DNA of 64,000 nt from Bartonella schoenbuchensis R1 (GTDB lineage Bacteria; Pseudomonadota; Alphaproteobacteria; Rhizobiales; Rhizobiaceae): NCBI RefSeq assembly GCF_002022685.1, contig NZ_CP019789.1, positions 1,435,001 to 1,499,000 of the forward strand, given 5' to 3'. The notes under the pieces were generated by a model. It saw nothing but the letters and a program-made list of their open reading frames with translations. It ran no database searches and had not been told where the DNA came from. This document shows, one piece after another, positions 1 through 10,175 of this stretch (position 1 is its first letter; every line of letters starts with the position of its first letter). The position numbers were made by a program, and so were the translations under genes.

Positions 1-233
1 TAAAGAATAGTGCCTTCTAAACAATAAATTGGCTTGTGATATTTTTATATAAACTTGTATTTTCGTTAGATGAATTGCATTCTTATCTTTCGTTGCTTTA
101 TACAAAGAAGAGTCTTTTCTTTCAATGAAAAGGATGTACGTTTGCTGTACGATAATTTGTAATACTGTTGTAAAAACAACTCAAATTTACTAGCTTTTGA
201 CGTTGGAATATTTAAAGAATACGATGAAACTCT

Positions 234-2251
234 ATGTGGGATAACCAATATCAAAAAAAGATCCTGGGCAAGAACATGCTCTTGTCGTCAAACGCTTGAA
301 ACCTGGTCTTAGACAAGTTTCTTTGCGTTGGCTTATAGGAACTATTCTGACTGGATTGGCATCTTATATTCTTATGGCCATTGCACTTTTCACAGCTTTA
401 GAGGGGCAGCAGCAACTTATCACCCCGTTACAATGGTTCAATGTTGATGCAGATATCCCCGATTTTGATAGAAACAAAAGTGACCGTATTGCCCCCACAC
501 GCGTGCGTCAAAGCTTTGATAGTAAGCGTCAATTTGAGTTATCAATTCTCCAAAACAAAGGCGATGCAAAGATTATTGAAACACAGAAATTTGAGTGGAT
601 TCGCATGGCCTTGGCAGAAGAGCGCCCTCATCAATATACCTATCCTCAATTTGATGCTTTAAGCATGTTTACCAGAGATTGGGAAAAACAACCCCCAACC
701 CCCCTAGGAAGTGGGCAAATTTATGGAGCAAAAACGCAAACAAAAATGACCTTACGTAGTCGTAATTTCATTGTTAATGAGATTAATTTTGATGGTACAG
801 ATACGTTTACTGATGATAAAGCGCAACAAGAAATACAAAACGCTGGATTAGCAGTGGACACAAAAAATGAATTTCTTTCAATTCTCACATTGGGTGAGCT
901 TTTAAAGGCAAATAACTTATCATCTACCCTTAAATTATCAGACAATCCTGAAGTGCGTATTACCCAAGAAAATCTCACTGTTTCATCTCAAAAAAACCGA
1001 ATCGACTTTACAAAAAATTATGTTGAAGACATTATCCCCGTTCATAAAAAACAAACAATATTGGAAATACTTCAAGAATTTGAATCTGATTATAACACAG
1101 AGCAAATTGAACAAGTTGCACAAGCTTTAGCCACATTGAACAATTCAGATTTTCTAAAAGAAGAAAGTCTCTTACGCCTTGGGATCGTCACGCAACATGG
1201 TGAAGAAGACCACATTGTGCGGGCGAGTATTTATCGCAAAAAATATCATGTTCTCACAGTTGCTTTAAATGATGACAATCAATTTGTTGAAAGCACAGAG
1301 CCAGAAATGTCTCCTATTCTTCAAACTGCGTTCCAAAATGGCCTTTCCCATTCTTTAATTAACGCCGGGCGATTGCCAACAGTTTATGATGCCATCTATC
1401 GTGCTGTTCTTAGCCACGATATGTCACCTTCTGTCTCACAGCGCCTTATTCGCCTGCTCGCAACCAATATTGACATGAAAAGCCGCATCACACCAACTGA
1501 TCAGCTTGAAATATTTTATGCTGTACCCAAAGAAAACAGCAATGAAAAAGACAAAAAAAGCACACAAAGTGAGCAACAGAGCCAAAACACTCAAGAAACC
1601 CCCATTAATCAAGAATCACCCATTAATAATGTAGATCCTGAAATTCGCTATATCAGTGCCACTTTTGGTAATGTAACCTATAAATATTATCGTTATCAAT
1701 CTAAAGACGGCAGCGTTGATTATTATGATTCAGAAGGAAAAAGTTCAAAGCCTTTTCTGCTCCGCAAGCCTACTCCAAATGGCACTTTCGGCTCGCCCTT
1801 TGGGCCACGCAAACACCCTATTTTAGGCTATGTGCGCATGCATACTGGGGTTGATTGGATCGCACCAAAAGGATCACCCATCATTGCCGTTGGTGATGGT
1901 GTTGTAACCAAAGTGGGTGTAGCCAATGGCTATGGAAACCATGTAGTTATTCGACATGCCAATGGTTATGTGAGCAGTTATGCTCACCAAAATAATCACG
2001 CACCAGGCATTAAACCAGGGGTGAAAGTCCGGCAAGGGCAAGTAATTGGATATGTTGGATCAACTGGGCTTGCAACGGGGCCTCATTGCCATTTTGAAAT
2101 TATTGTTAACGGCACAAAAGTTGACCCCATGCGCATCCGCATACCCAACAGTAAAGAATTGCTCAATCAAGATCTGCAAACATTCTTGCGAGAAAAACGC
2201 AATATTGATTCTTTAATCAATAGCACCACAAAATCAACCAATGATTCTTAA
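234..2251 (+). CDS. M23 family peptidoglycan endopeptidase, membrane anchored (probable 1-base frameshift near start)
   Basis: Probable LytM/M23 zinc metallopeptidase acting on periplasmic peptidoglycan. An N-terminal membrane segment (about residues 14-34 counted from TTG at 296) is followed by a long periplasmic stalk and a C-terminal M23 domain. Its zinc motifs are visible: HTGVDW with the upstream GSPFGPRKHP, and the late HCHFE. The uninterrupted frame gives only a TTG start at 296, but the frame stays open back to 245 and encodes residues resembling the family N-terminus (GQEHALVVKRLKPG). If one A is missing from the A-run at 252-258, an ATG at 234 joins this frame and gives a 672-residue protein, so I place the gene from 234. 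The stalk contains a Gln/Ser/Asn-rich linker near residue 420. The peptidase call is firm; the start is inferred. Confidence 0.85.
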
Positions 2252-2573
2252 ATAAGGCTTTAAGATTCCAATGATTAGAAAAATGCTTAAACACACTTTT
2301 TCAATTTTTAAAAACCATAAAAAGAGTAAAAGAGCTTATACAAACAAAACGCTCAAATAAGCATGTTAAAAGCATATATAGAGAAAAATATATAAAGAAA
2401 ATCAGGTCATACAGAAAAGCGCTTAAAAACACATAAAGGGAAATATTTTAAAACCTCCATAAAAAGCAACGCTTGGCTTTCCCTTACCTTACACAAGGAA
2501 CAACACAAATAAAGTAAAGTAATATATAAAATAAAGTAGCATAAAGGAGAGAGGAACCATTTTAATAGCACCT
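2252..2573. other. Intergenic region, no gene seen
   Basis: This AT-rich spacer separates the convergent M23 gene and the sensor kinase gene. It contains loosely repeated A-rich words around ataaa and acataaa. I see no open frame of note and no clear hairpin with a T-run. Confidence 0.5.
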
Positions 2574-4004
2574 TTAACAGACAGATGATGAATCCTTTGT
2601 GCTACGGGTTTTCAATTTTGGCAAAGGAATGATCACCTTTGTTCCACCTAAATCAGATGTTTCAAACGATGGTTTTTCACCAAACTGCATACAAAGTTGT
2701 TCGATAACCAAATGGCCAAGGCCTGCTTTTTCTTCTAAATTTTGGCTGTTGATGCCCACACCATCATCTTCAACGATCAAGATCATTTGATCATTATCTT
2801 GAGGAATAAAAGAAACATAAATATTTCCACACCGTTGGTCGGGGAAAGCGTGTTTTAAAGCATTTGTCAGCAATTCACCAAGAATAATCCCAAGTGTTGT
2901 AGCATCTCTTGATGATAATTGACACTCTTTGAAATCTGTATGAATGGTGATATTTTCGCGCAATTCAAGGGGCACCGCCAATTCAACATCATGAACAACT
3001 GAACTTAGAAATTCAGCCACTAAAGTTGTTTCCATATCATCACACAAACGCAAACGTCGGTGTGCAGTAGAGATTGTTTGAATACGATCGCGTGCAGCAC
3101 CAAGAACAGAACGCACTTCTGCATTTTTGCTTCGATTTAATTGCAATGCAAGCAAAGAAGATACTGTACTGAGCGAATTTCCAATGCGGTGACTTGCATC
3201 TTGCAAAAGCATTTCAACACGCTGGCGTTCTTTTTCAGCATGGTTGCGTGCCTTTTCCAATTCTTGCGTTCGCTCTTTCACACGTGCTTCAAGAGCAGCA
3301 TTTTCGCTATGAAGCAACAATTGATATGTTTTTAAGTAACGAACATCACGACGAAATCGGTTAATCACAAAATAAGCTGAAACAAAAGTGCTAACAACAG
3401 CAACAATTGCTGCCAATGTTAAAGCAGCACGCATCATAGCTATGTCTTTGCGTTGTTTTTGCCGTGTAGCATTATCACCATTGATAAAATTTGTCATTAA
3501 CTGAGCTAAACGTGCAACTTGAAGTTTTGAAATTTCAGGAGAAGATGGCAGCCTAACTGATGAATCGCTAAAAGAATCGAGAGAAACCATATGCGCAATC
3601 ATAATGGCTTTACGCGCTTCGACTTCTTTTTTAAAAGCGTTAAACCATTCATACCATTGCGGCTTGGAATAGACAATAAGGCTAGTATACTCAAGAATAT
3701 CATCAAGATCACGAGCTGCATTTGTAAAATGGGTTTTATCTTCCTCCCTGCGGTTACTTTCATAGCGACGGTCGGCTGCCGCCATATCAATTAAATTAAT
3801 CAATACCAAATCAGCTTGTTCTCGCAATTGTGAACTTGTATTTAACCGTGCAACTTCCCGATCCACTGCGTTGGATAACAACATAATAAAGATTGCAGCT
3901 AAAAAGGCCATCAAAAGAGAGATGATAATTGCCACCCACCGCCAACGTGTAATCGTTGAACCAGAAGAAGATATTTGAGGAAGAAAATCCGTCTGTGTTG
4001 TCAT
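2574..4004 (-). CDS. PhyK-like sensor histidine kinase (CHASE3 + HisKA_2 + HATPase)
   Basis: Membrane sensor kinase of the HisKA_2 type, expected to control PhyR phosphorylation in the alphaproteobacterial general stress response. Order of parts, using the ATG at 4004: a TM helix (about residues 20-44), a periplasmic CHASE3-like helical region, a second TM helix (about 195-217), a coiled coil, then HisKA_2 with the phospho-acceptor His in DASHRIGNSL. The C-terminal ATPase keeps the N box (GELLTNALKHAF) and the G box (DDGVGI, then GLGHLVI). An upstream ATG at 4037 is in frame, but 4004 has a ggaaa ribosome site and begins MTTQTDFLPQ, so I prefer it. It lies downstream of ecfG in the same direction. 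The locus gives the role; the signal sensed is unknown. Confidence 0.88.
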   Translation of the reverse strand: MTTQTDFLPQISSSGSTITRWRWVAIIISLLMAFLAAIFIMLLSNAVDREVARLNTSSQLREQADLVLINLIDMAAADRRYESNRREEDKTHFTNAARDLDDILEYTSLIVYSKPQWYEWFNAFKKEVEARKAIMIAHMVSLDSFSDSSVRLPSSPEISKLQVARLAQLMTNFINGDNATRQKQRKDIAMMRAALTLAAIVAVVSTFVSAYFVINRFRRDVRYLKTYQLLLHSENAALEARVKERTQELEKARNHAEKERQRVEMLLQDASHRIGNSLSTVSSLLALQLNRSKNAEVRSVLGAARDRIQTISTAHRRLRLCDDMETTLVAEFLSSVVHDVELAVPLELRENITIHTDFKECQLSSRDATTLGIILGELLTNALKHAFPDQRCGNIYVSFIPQDNDQMILIVEDDGVGINSQNLEEKAGLGHLVIEQLCMQFGEKPSFETSDLGGTKVIIPLPKLKTRSTKDSSSVC

Positions 4005-4230
4005 AGAATTTCCATCAATAAACCTGACAATCATCATTCTTCAGTGTATAGGAGAAGGGTTTTTCTGATCATTGATATAAAAACCCTGGCAGATACCTGG
4101 TGCAGGCCTTTTTTATTTTTCCAAAAAATGCAGGCTAAATCGTTTAGAAGATCCTCCAAGTGATGATTTCCTGTAAAAGTTGTAATGGAAAGACAAAAAA
4201 CAAAGCTTTTAACCATCATGGTGACGCTCT

Positions 4231-4785
4231 TTAACTATTAAATGAGCACAATGTACTTCCAGCCGAATAAGCATCGGGGCCATAATCGGATTCACCATCT
4301 ACCTTGAGAAGTTCTTGCAAACGATTGCGCGCTCTGCTGACACGGCTTTTAATTGTCCCCACAGCACAGTCACAAATAACTGCAGCATCTTCATATGAAA
4401 AACCAGACGCACCAATTAAAATAATCGCTTCCTTCTGATCAGCAGAAAGCATGTCTAAGGCCTTTTTAAAATCTTGCAAATCCAACGATCCATATTGAGC
4501 AGGGTGAACAGCTACATTTTTAGACAAAAGGCCATCACTGTCTTGAACCTCTCTACCTCTTTTGCGCATCTGACTGTAAAATTCATTACGCAAAATGGTA
4601 AAAAGCCAAGCTTTGATATTTGTACCCATTTCAAAACTGTCTTGCTTAGCCCATGCTTTCATAATAGTGTCTTGGACAAGATCTTCTGCCTTATCGTGCT
4701 TACCACTTAAAGAAATAGCAAAAGCGCGCAATGCCGGCAGAATCAAAAGCAATTCTTGTTTAAAATTTTTCGTACCCGTCATCAT
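4231..4785 (-). CDS. ecfG: EcfG-type ECF sigma factor of the general stress response
   Basis: Extracytoplasmic-function sigma factor of 184 residues that directs RNA polymerase to general-stress promoters and is held inactive by NepR. Region 2 is visible at about residues 25-90 (DLVQDTIMKAW, then NIKAWLFTILRNEF). Region 4 lies at about 108-165 (LSADQKEAIILIGASGFSYE, then GTIKSRVSRARNRL). The start lies 6 bases after the nepR stop, so translational coupling is likely, and the frame opens with two consecutive ATG codons. Among the four core stress-response genes here (nepR, ecfG, phyR and the HWE kinase), ecfG is the only one with an undamaged reading frame. The divergent phyR gene and flanking kinases confirm the assignment. 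Confidence 0.92.
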   Translation of the reverse strand: MMTGTKNFKQELLLILPALRAFAISLSGKHDKAEDLVQDTIMKAWAKQDSFEMGTNIKAWLFTILRNEFYSQMRKRGREVQDSDGLLSKNVAVHPAQYGSLDLQDFKKALDMLSADQKEAIILIGASGFSYEDAAVICDCAVGTIKSRVSRARNRLQELLKVDGESDYGPDAYSAGSTLCSFNS

Positions 4786-4791
4786 AAAGGA

Positions 4792-4994
4792 TCAAACCTC
4801 TTCTGCGCTGTTTAAAGAGGCGCGTTCTGCTTGATCCAATCTTTCCAAAAGTTCTAGAAAACGAACAGGAATAGCTTCTTCCTGAATCCCCATATAAAAT
4901 TGGCGCAATTTTAGAACAATCTCGCTGTTAACACCAAAAAGATTATCGCCAAGCGCAGAAGGATCGGTGAGATTTTTTCACCACAGTCGTTCAT
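4792..4994 (-). pseudogene. nepR: NepR anti-sigma factor (1-base frameshift)
   Basis: Small anti-sigma factor that binds EcfG and is released by phosphorylated PhyR. Reading leftward, the body of the protein is clear: ALGDNLFGVNSEIVLKLR, then FYMGIQEEAIPVRFLELL, ending SLNSAEEV. No start codon lies in that frame. An ATG at 4994 with an aaggga ribosome site begins MNDCGEK in a neighbouring frame. Adding one base to the T-run at 4974-4979 joins the two and gives exactly 67 residues, normal for NepR. So either a base was missed in sequencing or the anti-sigma factor is disrupted. Loss would release EcfG constitutively, unless compensated by the similar breaks in phyR. Confidence 0.85.
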
Positions 4995-5067
4995 TTTTCA
5001 GTCCCTTAACCCATATATTAACTCAAAGAAGATTTTTCTCTTCATGGTTGTAAATATAGTTGCGCTT

Positions 5068-5098
5068 AAAAAGTTCCATATGAGGGAAGGAACTTTTT
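5068..5098. promoter_or_regulatory. Perfect 10-bp dyad carrying two divergent GGAAC elements
   Basis: The arms AAAAAGTTCC and GGAACTTTTT are separated by 11 bases, in the intergenic space between the divergent nepR-ecfG and phyR genes. GGAAC is the known -35 element of EcfG-dependent promoters, so the dyad may hold a divergent pair of autoregulated promoters. I do not see a convincing CGTT -10 element at the usual 16-17 base spacing on either side. The promoter reading is therefore tentative. Confidence 0.45.
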
Positions 5099-5157
5099 CG
5101 TATGTTGGGAATTTTAATTTTCAAAAGCGCTTTTAAAGACAGAAGGAGTTATCAATC

Positions 5158-5950
5158 ATGTCATTATCAATGCGTATTGCCCCACATCTTCCTTATCTTC
5201 GACGTTTTGCAAGGTCTGTTACAGGCAGCCAATCGTCTGGTGATGCTTATGTAGCAGCAATGTTGGAAGCGCTTATTACCGATATCTCCATTTTTCCAAA
5301 AGCATCAAGCGATCGCATTGGAACCTATCGGCTTTTTTGCCACCTTTTTGATCAAACCACGCCCAATATCGCCGAGCCATTGCCGCAATTTGGTCTTGAA
5401 CAAAAGGCAAATGCAAAATTATCATACCTTACACCGCGTGCACGCCAAGCATTTTTGCTGATTGCTGTAGAAGGCTTTAATGAGCGTGAGGCAAGCGAGA
5501 TTATGAATATTGATGCACAACAGTTTCACCAATTTCTCAACCAAGCATCTATCGATATTTCAGCACAAATAGCCACACAAATTATGATTATTGAAGACGA
5601 ACCCCTCATTGCGATGGACATTGAACAAATGGTGGCAAATCTTGGCCATCAAGTTGTGGGATTGCACGCACCCGTGATGAAGCTGTTGTTATGTATCATC
5701 AAAAAAAACCTCGGATGGTTTTAGCCGATATTCAATTGGCAGATAATAGTTCAGGTATTGATGCGGTTAATGACATCTTGAAAAATGACCACATACCTGT
5801 AATCTTTATCACTGCTTTTCCAGAAAGATTGCTGACAGGGGAACGTCCTGAACCGACTTTTTGGTCACCAAACCCTTTAATCCTGATATGGTAAAAGCAC
5901 TTATTTCGCAGGCTTTATTTTTTCAAGAAAATGCTTCCAAAGCCGCATAA
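5158..5950 (+). pseudogene. phyR: PhyR anti-anti-sigma response regulator (two 1-base frameshifts)
   Basis: Two-part regulator: an N-terminal sigma-like domain (residues about 1-135) that captures NepR, and a C-terminal receiver domain. The receiver starts IMIIEDEPLIAMDIEQM, and its phospho-acceptor Asp is in VLADIQLAD in the next frame. The first break is near 5658-5664, where one base added yields GIARTRDEAVVMYHQKKP. The second is at the T-run near 5861-5865, where one base added yields FLVTKPFNPDMV and a stop at 5950. The repaired gene is 264 residues, the normal family length. The ribosome site agaaggag precedes the ATG. The stop overlaps the start of the downstream kinase (TAATG). Both breaks are single missing bases. 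Confidence 0.88.
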
Positions 5951-6989
5951 TGGAAAGCAATATTTCAATTATGAGCATCAACCCTGTTTCTACTCTGCCT
6001 ATGGACAGATCTCATCTCAGCGCCCTCATGCAGGCCATCCGCAGCGCTGATATTTGTGTTTTCTATCAGACAACAAATCTGATCCATTTATGGGCTGAAA
6101 ACTTGCCTCAGCATTTGCACAATAAGTGGCGAGTGGGTTGCCGAGATAATGATTTTTTTTCACCTGATCTTGCCGATAATATGGAAACGATCAAATTGCA
6201 GGTCTTAGCCACTGGCAAAATGCAAACCATTGAAGTGCAATTTGAAGATATGGCAAAACAAGAAATTTGGTATAAATTCTCAATTGATTGTGACCGTAAT
6301 GATCGTGGAGAAATTATCGGCGTGATCACGACTGGTGTTGAAATTTCAGGCCTGCGCCGACGCGAACAAGTATTGAAAATTTTGCTTAGAGAAGTCAGTC
6401 ATCGTTCTAAAAATCTTTTGGCTATCATTCAAAGTATTGCTAGCCAAACTGCACGCTATACAGAATCTCTCCCAGTTTTTTGCGCAAATTCCAAGGGCGT
6501 CTACATTCTCTTTCCCATTCTCAAGATCTCATTACCGATTCCAACTGGCGTGGAGCACAATTTCGCGAATTGGTACAATCGCAAGCTTTGGGTTATCTTG
6601 TAAAAGAAATAAAGCGATTTTCCATTGAAGGTGCTGACCCTTACCTCTTTCCAAATGCGGCTTTGCATATTGGTTTGGCTTTTCATGAATTAATTGTCAA
6701 TTCACTCTCTTTTGGTGCCCTGTCGCAAGAAAGGGGAAGTGTGTCTGTGCGCTGTGAAATCCACACAAATACCAATAAACCAGCAAACCTCTTAATTACT
6801 TGGCATGAAAATTTTGAACCCGGAACCACTCTTTCTGAGCACAATAAAGCCTGTTTTGGTAGTACAGTTTTAGAAAAAATTGTTCCCATTTGCGTAAATG
6901 GATCAGCCTCTTTAAAAGTAACAGAAGAAGGAGTGGTTTATTGTTTATCTGTGCCTGATACTTATTTTGATCTTGATACGTTTTCTTAA
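5950..6989 (+). pseudogene. HWE-family histidine kinase downstream of phyR (1-base frameshift)
   Basis: Soluble kinase with an N-terminal PAS-like sensor (about residues 15-140) and an HWE kinase core. The phospho-acceptor His is in REVSHRSKNLLAIIQSIA, the ATP-binding N box is HELIVNSLSFGALS, and a W-x-E element is in LLITWHENFEP. The frame breaks at the T-run at 6475-6480. One added T joins ESLPVF to LRKFQGRLHSLSHSQDL and gives 346 residues. The start codon overlaps the phyR stop, so the two genes form one operon, and this kinase probably phosphorylates or dephosphorylates PhyR. No transmembrane helix is seen, so it should be cytoplasmic. Confidence 0.83.
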
Positions 6990-7317
6990 AGAACATTTCA
7001 AACACAAAGAAATATACAAAGCCCCCTCACCATTCCCGACATGATGAATGACTTTGATGCCCATCAATATCCATTGCACCATTTTTGAAGCAAAAATTTA
7101 AAGTTTGCACTACCAGTTTCTTTAAATCAAATCGATACAACCAATCCTCTTGGCAATAAATTTATGCCATTAAATTTACGCCATCACTCTCTTTAGAATA
7201 AATCGAGCTTTACTCATCTTTTGGAACAAACCAAATGTATAAGCGTTTAAGCTGCAAACCTCTCTTGTCAAAAGATTGCTTAAAGAAGCGATAAACATTT
7301 TTTCTAGAAAGTATTTT

Positions 7318-7623
7318 ATGAACCCTATTGTTACCGTCCTGCTGCTTGTTTCATGTAACGATAATTTGAACAGCTGTTATTCCAATGACTCCATGGTGAA
7401 GTTCTACCCAACAGCACAAATATGTGAGCAAGATATTGTACCATCAATCAAGAAACTCACATCCGGGCAGCAAATTTTTGCCCAATGCACAAACATACCA
7501 ATAAACTCAACTCAACAAAAAGTCTCTCTTGTTTGGTCTGTTACAAGCCAAGGCAATTTTCTGCTTCAAAGTCTCCATAACAACGATAACGAGCAAACAG
7601 ATCTTAAAACAAACGCTTTGTGA
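7318..7623 (+). CDS. Small cysteine-containing exported protein, function unknown
   Basis: I do not recognise this protein. From the ATG at 7318 it is 101 residues. It begins with a short hydrophobic stretch (NPIVTVLLLVSC) suggesting a signal peptide or lipoprotein-like N-terminus. The C is not in a good lipobox. Four cysteines (positions about 12, 19, 36 and 55) could form disulfides in the periplasm. An in-frame ATG lies 14 codons upstream at 7276. I prefer 7318 because the hydrophobic segment then sits at the N-terminus and gaaag lies at ribosome-site distance. No linked function is evident from its neighbours. Confidence 0.55.
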   Translation: MNPIVTVLLLVSCNDNLNSCYSNDSMVKFYPTAQICEQDIVPSIKKLTSGQQIFAQCTNIPINSTQQKVSLVWSVTSQGNFLLQSLHNNDNEQTDLKTNAL

Positions 7624-7720
7624 CTTCTTTCTTGTTTTTTAAAAACACTTATCCATTGTAAAAAAATCATTTAAAGCATAAATCCTTTAAGCTTAAAAAA
7701 GAACAATGGAAAAATGCACC

Positions 7721-8176
7721 ATGACCTATAATAATACGCATGCTTTTCAAGAAAACCATAAAGAACCACGCACCCTGCCCCAAGATGAACCTTTAGATCC
7801 TGCAGTAGAACGGGTGAGAAAAAAACTCATGCGTTTAATGATCATATCCATTTCAATTACAATCATTCTTATTCTTTTTGTGTTGGCGGGCGTAATCTAT
7901 AAAATTATAACACCTGAAACAGCCTCCAAACAAACAAAGCCTCTTGCCCTTCAAGGCGAGAACCTACCCTTTGCTCATCACACACTCTCACTGCCACCAA
8001 AAGCGCAAATCATATCGCAAAGCCTGTCAGACCATCACATCGCACTAAGAGTTTTAATGCCAAACGGGCAAACACATTTCATGATTTATAATTATCGCAC
8101 AGGTGCTCTTATTGCAAATCTTGCCATGACAATGACACAAGAAACACCTCTCACAAAGCCTTTTCAAGCGCAATAA
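7721..8176 (+). CDS. DUF6476-like single-pass membrane protein
   Basis: Small inner-membrane protein (151 residues from the ATG at 7721; another ATG lies 5 codons upstream at 7706). A charged cytoplasmic N-terminus with the motif PAVERVRKKLMRLM leads into one TM helix (IISISITIILILFVLAGVIY). A periplasmic domain of about 85 residues follows (LPPKAQIISQSLSDHHIALR). This arrangement matches the alphaproteobacterial DUF6476 family, whose role is unknown. It converges with the DUF4167 gene, with only 12 bases between the stops. Confidence 0.75.
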   Translation: MTYNNTHAFQENHKEPRTLPQDEPLDPAVERVRKKLMRLMIISISITIILILFVLAGVIYKIITPETASKQTKPLALQGENLPFAHHTLSLPPKAQIISQSLSDHHIALRVLMPNGQTHFMIYNYRTGALIANLAMTMTQETPLTKPFQAQ

Positions 8177-8188
8177 ATCAACACAAGC

Positions 8189-8897
8189 TTAGCCTTTTTC
8201 CCCCACTGAACGCGTTGGAGTTGTTTTGCGTCTACGTGGCTTTTTTGATGCCTCTTCACCAGATAAAGGAAGGGAAGAAACTTTTTTTGCAGATTCATTC
8301 CTTTTTTCAGAAAGTGCCGCTACTTGAGACGACTCACCAGAAGAAGACTCTTGAGTTTGAGCATGACGACGTGGCAAACGACGCGATTTTTTGGCGGCTT
8401 CACCCCCCTCTTCAGCAGTTCGTTTTTTTTGTTCAACAGTTTCAGTTAATTCAGAACTCTTGGCTTCTGGAGCATCAGATGAGCGTATATTTTTTTGCTA
8501 CCTTTTCGTCTTTCATTGTGTTTTTGTTGTTGCGTGTGCGTCACAGACTTTTCATCATTGCTATCATCTATTTTAATATTTTCAGCACCTGTTTCTTCGC
8601 AACTCTTCTCGCCATTTTCATCACACTGAACTAGTTGAGAGCTATATGCCCAACTGCTGCAAGGATAATACGTAAATAATGTTCAGCATGTTGCAGATAA
8701 TTTTCTGACATAACGCGGTCACCAGCACCTTGTGCATCACGTGCAAGACTTATGTATTTATCAGCAATCTGCTGGGCATTACCACGAATTTTAACATCCG
8801 GTCCATTACTTTCATAATTACGGGACAATGGATTAGGGCCACGACGATTATTGTTATTATTACGATTGCGCACCCGTCTATTTTGCTGTGACCTCAT
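8189..8897 (-). pseudogene. DUF4167 domain protein (two 1-base frameshifts)
   Basis: Basic, probably RNA- or nucleoprotein-associated protein of Hyphomicrobiales, function unknown. The N-terminal DUF4167 domain is intact: an Arg/Asn-rich start (RRVRNRNNNNNRRGPNPLS), then NYESNGPDVKIRGNAQQIA and YISLARDAQGAGDRVMSENY. After HIAL the frame stops near 8633. A second break is at the A-run near 8493-8499. Adding one base at each site continues through an acidic-to-basic linker (QCDENGEKSCEETG, then KSSELTETVEQKKR). It ends in the Ser/Arg/Lys-rich tail SKKPRRRKTTPTRSVGEKG. The total becomes 236 residues. The consistent restoration by single added bases suggests missed bases rather than old decay. 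Confidence 0.82.
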
Positions 8898-9755
8898 ATG
8901 TATCCCTTTTATATGTATTCCTCTTGGATTATATTTTTAATTGATTTTTCTCATCGCATTATTTCTTTAATAATGCTGATCATGTTTAAAATACGGTTAT
9001 GAGACTATCCCCGTTTTATTTAACTTAAATGATATTGAATTGATATCATATCAAAAGCACATATTTTTTGAAAATCACCCAACACAGCAGGGAATATCTC
9101 AGCATAATTCCCAATTTGCCTGCTAATAAACAAAGAGCGTAACGATGTTCTCATAAAATTCCAAGTGTTTTTTTTAAAAAAAGCCCATATTTCTTAAAAA
9201 AAGTGATCAATCTTGTGGAAAAAAAGTAAAAACAAGCATAGTTTTTTCTAATGTTTTCTCTAACTTTCCTATTACCAACACTTCCCTTAAAGGCAGCACA
9301 AAACGCTGCCATTCCTACTCCTTGCAACCTCGCAAATGAGAGCGCCATTTTAAGATAACAAGCCAAAAATCAAGTGGATCACCCTTAACCACAATGCATT
9401 AAATGACCTTCTTTAACCAATGATGTAAAGGTTGCGCTTTAAGCATATTAAGGCTTGTATCAATTTTCACACACCATATCACGGTTTGTAACACCCTTAT
9501 AATTACAAGCATAATCAAGAATATCAAGAGCCAAATCAAACAAAGAAAAAAGCATTTCTCGCTTTCTATTTTCACTGCTCATTGGCGTTTTTATATAAAT
9601 TGTTTCTTGAGTTGATACAAAGCTAAGCAGTAGCTTTCTTGCAGTACACGCCACCCGCCATAAATTTTCTCTTTCCACCTAATTGAATGAACAATGAGAA
9701 GTTTTCCCGCGTTTCAAACTCTCTAGAGCACTCTCTAAAATTATAACTTGTTATA
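8898..9755. other. AT-rich intergenic region with only doubtful frames
   Basis: This 0.86-kb stretch lies between the DUF4167 gene and the toxin B remnant. It holds two weak leftward frames, at 9151-9366 and 9460-9678. The second encodes 72 residues without low complexity (includes SFVSTQETIYIKT and LFDLALDILDYACNYKG) and could be a small gene or a remnant. I recognise neither. The 8898-9150 part presumably holds the DUF4167 promoter. Confidence 0.4.
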
Positions 9756-10078
9756 TTATTTTAAACTAATGCTTAATACCGGTTTTACTTTCTTTCCATT
9801 TTTTCCATTATCCTTAAAAGTTACCACTACTGGCCTGTCCAGAATGAGTGCTGTTTTAGCCAAATCCATAATCATTTCTCCACGTGGATCATCACACTGC
9901 CATTCTCCTAACTCCTGTGTATATGGGCCATATGATACTGCTAACAGACACCGTGATCCTTCACTAATCATAACCCAATCTATATTGCCCCCGTAGCTCC
10001 ATACGGTCCAGCGAAAGCTGTTCCTACCATTAAAACCATCATGCTTAAAAACAGGAATATTTTTTGTTTAATTTTCAT
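9756..10078 (-). pseudogene. Secreted AB-toxin B-subunit-like protein (1-base frameshift)
   Basis: Reading leftward from the ATG at 10078, with an aggaag ribosome site, a signal peptide is clear (KIKQKIFLFLSMMVLMVGTA, cleavage after AFA). The frame stops at TAG after GPYGATGAI. One added G in the run at about 9985-9989 continues as GGNIDWVMISEGSRC, then ends after 107 residues. The mature part is about 87 residues with two cysteines (SRC and WQC). The shape DLAKTALILDRPVVVTF after the second Cys loosely resembles the helix-plus-strand segment of AB5 B subunits such as SubB. Identification rests mainly on position: it follows the enterotoxin-A-like remnant in the same direction by about 100 bases, the order seen in ctxAB. 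The family assignment is an inference. Confidence 0.55.
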
Positions 10079-10175
10079 AATAATTTTCTTCCTATACAAT
10101 AAAATAAAATTGTTTTTTATTTCTTATGCAAGAACTATACTTATAATACTTATCTTTAAGAAATAATAGAAACTA

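Noticed and set aside
66..254. 62-codon leftward frame at the left edge
   Set aside because: It has no recognisable features and overlaps the probable true start of the M23 gene.
4034..4219. 61-codon leftward frame between the PhyK-like kinase and ecfG, first considered as nepR
   Set aside because: Its sequence has no NepR features, and the true nepR was found upstream of ecfG.
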